Positions 45,976 to 51,121 of a stretch of DNA of 51,121 nt are shown here, in pieces; position 1 is the first letter of the stretch; each line of letters starts with the position of its first letter. The position numbers were made by a program, and so were the translations under genes. The notes below the pieces were generated by a model. It searched no databases. It saw nothing but the letters and a program-made list of their open reading frames with translations, and was not told the DNA's origin. Origin of the DNA: Dysgonamonadaceae bacterium (lineage in GTDB: Bacteria > Bacteroidota > Bacteroidia > Bacteroidales > Azobacteroidaceae); assembly GCA_031272085.1 (NCBI GenBank), contig JAISUN010000040.1:1-51121 (forward strand), read 5' to 3'.

Positions 45976-48675
45976 ATGTCAAAAACAAAACGAACTTTAT
46001 TGGTATTTCTCTTTTTTGCCGGATTCACCGCCTTCGGCGCGATGGCTCAAACCGGCGACACGACCTTAGTCAGGGAAAAATATTTCGGCCGTCCGCTGCC
46101 AAAAGTGCTTGACGACTTTCAAACAAAGTACGGCTTGCCGCTGAAATACGATTCAGCCCTCGTAGCCAACTATACCTTCGACTGGGTTTATTTGGGAACG
46201 CCTCCAAAACTCGCTTTTGAAGCCATTTTCAGGGTAATAGACGACCTCGCCTATTACACCGACGACAACGGGTATTACTGCATCGTCCTGAAAAAAAACC
46301 TTCCCAAAAACCGCACCAACCTCGAAAACCGGCATTACGCAGGCGAGGCTTCGCGTCAAAACCTGACCGTTACAGGCAGGATAAAAGACCAGACAAACGG
46401 CGAACCTTTGCCTTTCGCCAATGTCTATGTCGATGGACAAAATATTGCTGCACAGACAAATACCGACGGTTATTTCACGCTTTACAACGTGCCTTCGGAT
46501 ACGGTTACTCTCATTTTCAAGTATTTAGGTTACGAAACGCAATATTTTTATCTGTCGCCCGAAGTGAACGTCAATAATCTGTTTGTCGAGTTGCAGCCTG
46601 CGGTCAATACCCTCGACGAGGTTGTCATTGTCCGCAACCGCGAGGACGTGCTGAAAATCCCGGAAATGTCGATAGGAATTATCCAGACTACGGCTGCCAA
46701 AATCGCCGATTTGCCAGCTTTGGGCGAGAAAGACCTGTTCCGCACCTTCCAGTTGATGCCGGGGATTTCGGCGAGCAATGAATCGTCGGCCGGAATGTAC
46801 GTCCGCGGCGGCACTCCCGACCAGAATTTAGTGCTTTACGACGGTTTCACTATCTATCATCAGGAGCATCTGATGGGCGTTTTCAGCGCATTTAACACCA
46901 ACGCGGTAAAGGATGTGCAACTTCACAAGGGCGGATTCGACGCGAAATACGGCGGCCGCCTGTCGAGCGTCATGGAAATTGTAGGCAAAACGGGCGACGA
47001 CAAGGATTTCAACATCGGCGGCGACGTCGGTTTTTTGGGATTCAACGCTTTTGCGGAAGTTCCTTTCGGCGGCGAAAAAGGCTCGTTTTTTATTGCCGGA
47101 CGCCGCTCGTTCCAGAGTTTTATGTACGACAAATTTACAGACGTGTATTCCGAAAATCTTCAAACCGGAAGTTTTGGAGGTGGCCGCGGCGGATTCAATC
47201 AGCGGAATCAGGAAAAACCCGAATCGTATTTCTACGACCTGAACGCCAAACTGACATGGAATCCCAACAAGCGCGATATTATTTCATTGAGTTTTTTCAA
47301 TGGCGAGGATGTGCTTGATAACTCGCGCGACGGCTTCGGAAGCCAGTTTATGAGCGGCAGCATTACCGACAAAACCAACTGGGGAAACGTCGGGGCAAGC
47401 CTCAAATGGTCGCGCAACTGGGACAACCGCCTGTATTCCAACGTATTAGTTTCAGCCTCAAATTATTACAGCCTGCGCAACCGGCAAAACGAGCAAACTT
47501 CCACTTCCGGCTCCACGGCTGTGATGTTCGATATGAACACCAGCGAAAACAACGATTTATGGGATTATTCGCTGAAATTTGAAAACGAATATAAAATCAG
47601 CGGAACTCAAAAATTGGAGTTCGGCCTCAACTATTCGAACTACAATATTGATTACAGTTACGCGCAGAGCGACACCCTGTCGATTCTGAATTTGAAAAAC
47701 AAAGGTAATCTGGCGTCTGTCTATGTTCAGGATAAATTCACGGTCATTGACCGGCTGACCTTGCTTCCGGGGCTTCGATTCTCGTATTTCGACGTTACCT
47801 CAAAGCCATATTTCGAGCCTCGGTTGCAGGTCTTCTACAAACTGTCGCCAAAAGTCAGTTTCAAAGGCTCTGTCGGCCAGTATTACCAGTTTGTAAACCG
47901 CATTGTGCGCGAAGATATTTCGGCCGGAAGCCGCGACATCTGGCTGCTGTCGGACGATGTTGGAATACCGGTCAGCAGCGCGATTCACTACGTTGCAGGC
48001 GGAAGTTATGAAACTCACGATTTCCTGTTCGACGTGGAAGCGTATTACAAAAAACTGTCCAATTTGAGCGAATACACTTTACGCTTTACGCGCTCATTTA
48101 TAGACAATTCCGGCTATCAGGAATTTTTCTACAACGGCAAGGGCTATTCCCGCGGCGTAGATTTTCTTTTGCAGAAAAAATACGGCAAACTAACCGGATG
48201 GATGGCTTACACCTTGGGCGAAACGCGATACAATTTTCCGGTTTACGGCGACGGATATTTCCCTGCGCCACAAGATGTTACCCACGAATTTAAAATCGTG
48301 GCGACTTATAAGCCGATTCGCGACCTGACGCTTTCGGCTACATGGATTTATGCTACCGGAAAGCCTTTCACAGAGCCGATTGGAGCATATTCGCTCAATA
48401 CGCCTAACGGCGGAAATATGAATTTTATCGTGGTCGAGAAGAAAAACAATTCGCGCTACCCCGATTACCACCGTATGGACTTGTTGGCAAAATACGACCT
48501 CTCGTTCATCAAGAGTTTCAAATCGAGCGTAAGCCTCTCACTGTTCAATGTTTATGACCATGTAAACACTTGGTACCGCGAATATTCTTTCGACTATGCC
48601 GAGGGGATTACGGAAACCAACATCAACCTGCTCGGATTTACGCCCAACCTGACGTTGAGTATTCAGTTAAAATAA
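45976..48675 (+). CDS. TonB-dependent outer-membrane receptor (STN-like N-terminus + carboxypeptidase-like regulatory domain)
   Basis: LTVTGRIKDQTNGEPLPFANVYVDGQNIAAQTNTDGYFTLYNVP; plug SAGMYVRGGTPDQNLVLYDGFTIYHQEHLMGVFSAFNTNAVKDVQLHKGGFDAKYGGRLSSVMEI. Confidence 0.95.
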   Translation: MSKTKRTLLVFLFFAGFTAFGAMAQTGDTTLVREKYFGRPLPKVLDDFQTKYGLPLKYDSALVANYTFDWVYLGTPPKLAFEAIFRVIDDLAYYTDDNGYYCIVLKKNLPKNRTNLENRHYAGEASRQNLTVTGRIKDQTNGEPLPFANVYVDGQNIAAQTNTDGYFTLYNVPSDTVTLIFKYLGYETQYFYLSPEVNVNNLFVELQPAVNTLDEVVIVRNREDVLKIPEMSIGIIQTTAAKIADLPALGEKDLFRTFQLMPGISASNESSAGMYVRGGTPDQNLVLYDGFTIYHQEHLMGVFSAFNTNAVKDVQLHKGGFDAKYGGRLSSVMEIVGKTGDDKDFNIGGDVGFLGFNAFAEVPFGGEKGSFFIAGRRSFQSFMYDKFTDVYSENLQTGSFGGGRGGFNQRNQEKPESYFYDLNAKLTWNPNKRDIISLSFFNGEDVLDNSRDGFGSQFMSGSITDKTNWGNVGASLKWSRNWDNRLYSNVLVSASNYYSLRNRQNEQTSTSGSTAVMFDMNTSENNDLWDYSLKFENEYKISGTQKLEFGLNYSNYNIDYSYAQSDTLSILNLKNKGNLASVYVQDKFTVIDRLTLLPGLRFSYFDVTSKPYFEPRLQVFYKLSPKVSFKGSVGQYYQFVNRIVREDISAGSRDIWLLSDDVGIPVSSAIHYVAGGSYETHDFLFDVEAYYKKLSNLSEYTLRFTRSFIDNSGYQEFFYNGKGYSRGVDFLLQKKYGKLTGWMAYTLGETRYNFPVYGDGYFPAPQDVTHEFKIVATYKPIRDLTLSATWIYATGKPFTEPIGAYSLNTPNGGNMNFIVVEKKNNSRYPDYHRMDLLAKYDLSFIKSFKSSVSLSLFNVYDHVNTWYREYSFDYAEGITETNINLLGFTPNLTLSIQLK

Positions 48676-48692
48676 GATTTAAATATATGATT

Positions 48693-49481
48693 ATGAATAA
48701 GATACAAAATATGTTCCGCCGATTTTCAATCGTAACTTGCGCCTTGCTCGCCGGCTGTGGCCAGGAGTTGATGAATTACGATATTGATACCGAAACGCCT
48801 GTTGTGGAAAGTTATCTGCAAGAAGGCGCAACCTCGCTCACAGTGAAGGTTTACACCATGGAAGTCTATCTGAAAGACGGCATCGATGTTTCGGACGCCA
48901 TTGGCGGGCTGTCGATAAAAGTCAACGGCCGTGAACTGACGGAAACCGTCGAGGGGACTTATGTCCTTGATTTAGGGACAGATACGCTTCGGCAAGGCCA
49001 GGCTTTCGACCTTAATTTCGACTACGGCGGACGCGCCATAACAGCCTCAACTACTGTCCCGGAGCCGGTTCGCAACTTGCAAGCCGAGCCTACAAGCCTC
49101 GCCATTTCAAGTTCCTATTATTGGAGTACGGAAGATTCTACGGCAGTTACCGTAACATGGGACGACCCCGACGGCAGTTATTATCAGGTTTATATTTTAA
49201 GTCCGAACACAAGCGATATGCCCTCTATGGGCGTTTTTGGCCGGCGGATGATGCAGCCGTTCAAGGGAAATTCATATAAGGCTTCGGGGATGGAATTTCG
49301 CTCCACAGGCTGGCATACCATTTACGTTTACCGTGTGAATAAGGATTATGCCGAACTTTACGAGCAGGTCAGTTCGACCGATTTGGCCAATCCGATAAGT
49401 TTTATCGACAATGCTTTCGGCATTTTTACGGCAATGAGCGTTGCGCGGGTCGGGATTTATGTTTATGAGGAGGATGAATGA
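48693..49481 (+). CDS. DUF4249-family lipoprotein, partner of the TonB receptor
   Basis: Lipobox CALLAGCGQELMNYDIDTETPVVESYLQEGATSLTVKVYTME...; position directly after the TonB receptor; alternative start 48687. Confidence 0.85.
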   Translation: MNKIQNMFRRFSIVTCALLAGCGQELMNYDIDTETPVVESYLQEGATSLTVKVYTMEVYLKDGIDVSDAIGGLSIKVNGRELTETVEGTYVLDLGTDTLRQGQAFDLNFDYGGRAITASTTVPEPVRNLQAEPTSLAISSSYYWSTEDSTAVTVTWDDPDGSYYQVYILSPNTSDMPSMGVFGRRMMQPFKGNSYKASGMEFRSTGWHTIYVYRVNKDYAELYEQVSSTDLANPISFIDNAFGIFTAMSVARVGIYVYEEDE

Positions 49482-49484
49482 GTT

Positions 49485-50570
49485 TTATCTTCCGATATAC
49501 TTTTTCCAGAATCCGGGCGTAGCGGTAAAGTCAGATTCAAACAAAACACTGTCCCATTGTTTGATGCGTTTTTTCTTTGCCGATTTGTCTGTTGCAGCCG
49601 GCTCTACCGCATGGATGCTCGTGCAGGTTACAAGTTTTAGTTGATATGTCAGATTTTTCCAGTCGGTAAATTCTTCTAATTTATACGAGCCTTCTTCATC
49701 GCTGAATTTCACTTTAAAATATGCTTTACTTCCCCGCGTTCCCATTGATTGCTGAAAAATCCATTCAACCAAAGTCGTATCTTCCAGATTGACAGTGAAT
49801 AAATTATAGAGGTACCCGCCGGAAGGGTCGGCGTCTGATTTTTTAGGCGACGATTTTATTACAAGGAGGCCATCCTTATTTTCGTAACGTTTAAAAACAT
49901 TGGAATTATTAATCCCGATAAAATAGAAGCGCGAGGGAAAAATTAATCCATTGATTAAACGCCCCTTATCAGAATACATGCTACTGTCGATTTTGTTGCT
50001 GACAACGTCTAAACGAAGCAAATCAATATCTGATTTCATTTCCATTTTTTTAGGATTGACATTTAACGAAACGTCAATCAGGGCGTATGCTTCCATCCGT
50101 CCGTTTATTGAGGATTCCTTTTCGGAATGGAGCAAGTAAAAATTTTTCTGTTTCGAGGGCATACGGTTGTACAGATTTTGAAGCGCTTTGCTCAAAATTT
50201 CTTTTACAAAAAGCGGCTCGACAGTGATTTCTCCCAATTCCACAATGCGATAATCCAGATAGACATTCGGATTCATAATAAGCGAATCGAGCGGGATTTC
50301 CCTGTAATTGTACGCTAATTGCTGAAAATAAACCAATTCCGCCGGATTTGCCGAAATGGTGTAACGTCCGTCCTCATCGGTAACGACAAAACTTTTACCG
50401 TCATTTGTGCCGACAACTGCGTCGGGAACCGGTTTTCCCGTTTCGCTATCGAAAACCTGCCCTGATATTGTTGTTTGCGAAAAGGCGAACAATGGGCAGC
50501 AAAGCAATGCTGCAAAAATAAAAGTTGTTTTAGCCATAATTTGATATTTTTTGTTCATAATATTGTGCAA
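49485..50570 (-). CDS. Secreted protein with N-terminal carboxypeptidase-regulatory-like domain, unknown function
   Basis: Signal peptide; TTISGQVFDSETGKPVPDAVVGTNDGKSFVVTDEDGRYTISA. Confidence 0.75.
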   Translation of the reverse strand: MHNIMNKKYQIMAKTTFIFAALLCCPLFAFSQTTISGQVFDSETGKPVPDAVVGTNDGKSFVVTDEDGRYTISANPAELVYFQQLAYNYREIPLDSLIMNPNVYLDYRIVELGEITVEPLFVKEILSKALQNLYNRMPSKQKNFYLLHSEKESSINGRMEAYALIDVSLNVNPKKMEMKSDIDLLRLDVVSNKIDSSMYSDKGRLINGLIFPSRFYFIGINNSNVFKRYENKDGLLVIKSSPKKSDADPSGGYLYNLFTVNLEDTTLVEWIFQQSMGTRGSKAYFKVKFSDEEGSYKLEEFTDWKNLTYQLKLVTCTSIHAVEPAATDKSAKKKRIKQWDSVLFESDFTATPGFWKKYIGR

Positions 50571-50644
50571 AATAAGATTTTATCAAATGAAAAAACAAAT
50601 TTTTTGCGTTAATAATTGCAAAAAGGGAATATCTGCTTTTTGTG

Positions 50645-50736
50645 CGTTTCACCCCAATATTTATGCGTTTCAGGGGCAATAAATGCCGTTTCGCACGATT
50701 TTCCCGCCTTTTTGCTTCGTTTTTTGTCTAATTTTG
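50645..50736 (+). promoter_or_regulatory. Putative LytTR operator (three 21-bp-spaced repeats) and promoter of the tolC-like gene
   Basis: CGTTTCA 50645-50651, CGTTTCA 50666-50672, CGTTTCG 50687-50693; -7 box TAATTTTG 50729-50736. Confidence 0.6.
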
Positions 50737-50756
50737 TAAATAAATGAACAGAATTT

Positions 50757-51121
50757 ATGAAACAAATTTTAACAGGCATTTTGCTCTTTCTGTTTGCGGC
50801 GGGCGTTTCGGCTCAATCCGAAATCCACCGCTTTACCCTCGAAGACTGCCTCGACTATGCTTTCGGAAATAATTATAACCTGCAATCAATGCGGCTTTCG
50901 GAACGGTCGGCGGAAAGCGCTTACCAACAGTCGAAAATGGAACGGCTGCCATCTTTAAGCGCATCGGCAAGCGAATCGCTGTCCGACAGCAAAGGCGCAG
51001 ATGCTTCAATATCAGGAAGTTATGGAGTTAGCGCAAGTATGACGCTCTATCAGGGCGGAACGATTACAAACACTATCGAACAGAACAAATTGAAGTTAGA
51101 ACAGTCGGCGCTGCAAACTTC
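50757..51121 (+). CDS. TolC-family outer-membrane efflux protein, N-terminal part, truncated by window end
   Basis: Signal peptide MKQILTGILLFLFAAGVSAQ; HRFTLEDCLDYAFGNNYNLQSMRLSERSAESAYQQSKMERLPSLSASAS; frame remains open to 51121. Confidence 0.88.
   Translation, partial: MKQILTGILLFLFAAGVSAQSEIHRFTLEDCLDYAFGNNYNLQSMRLSERSAESAYQQSKMERLPSLSASASESLSDSKGADASISGSYGVSASMTLYQGGTITNTIEQNKLKLEQSALQT

Noticed and set aside
1-51121. tRNA/rRNA genes, CRISPR arrays, insertion sequences, prophage genes
   Set aside because: Looked for conserved tRNA cloverleaf/rRNA motifs, regular repeat-spacer patterns and transposase/integrase/phage motifs; none could be supported.

Overview
The window reads as a contiguous Bacteroidales (Bacteroides/Porphyromonas-like) chromosomal segment. 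It is densely coding, with Bacteroidetes-type promoters (TTTG-19/21 nt-TAnnTTTG) and no rRNA, tRNA, CRISPR array, IS element or phage gene that I could support. Main content, left to right: (i) the C-terminus of a P-type cation ATPase and an orphan TPR histidine kinase coupled to a GNAT gene; (ii) an ECF sigma/anti-sigma operon with two envelope proteins; (iii) an SSS symporter, ppk1, a YfcE-like phosphoesterase and a GHL10-type glycosidase; (iv) an ATP-grasp / alpha-E / transglutaminase operon; (v) an RprX/RprY-like two-component system plus a TPR protein; (vi) a GH2 enzyme and a PorE-like TPR/PD40/OmpA lipoprotein; (vii) FecR-SusC(STN)-SusD with no adjacent sigma factor, followed by a T9SS cargo protein; (viii) an M16 protease, a SIS isomerase and a PfkB kinase; (ix) a TetR-TolC-MFP-RND-PG0541/PII-like efflux operon; (x) pyrE-SRPBCC-argH-namZ-rsmF-like genes; (xi) a LytS/LytTR two-component system followed by a TonB receptor/DUF4249 lipoprotein pair and the start of a TolC gene. 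The observation I rate highest is a putative LytTR regulon. Three promoters (the lytS-like gene, the TonB receptor and the terminal tolC-like gene) each carry direct repeats offset by exactly 21 bp, at a nearly constant distance from the -7 box (42/43/43 bp from the start of the last repeat). This is the architecture expected of a LytTR operator. No homology search was run; assignments come from motif and domain recognition.
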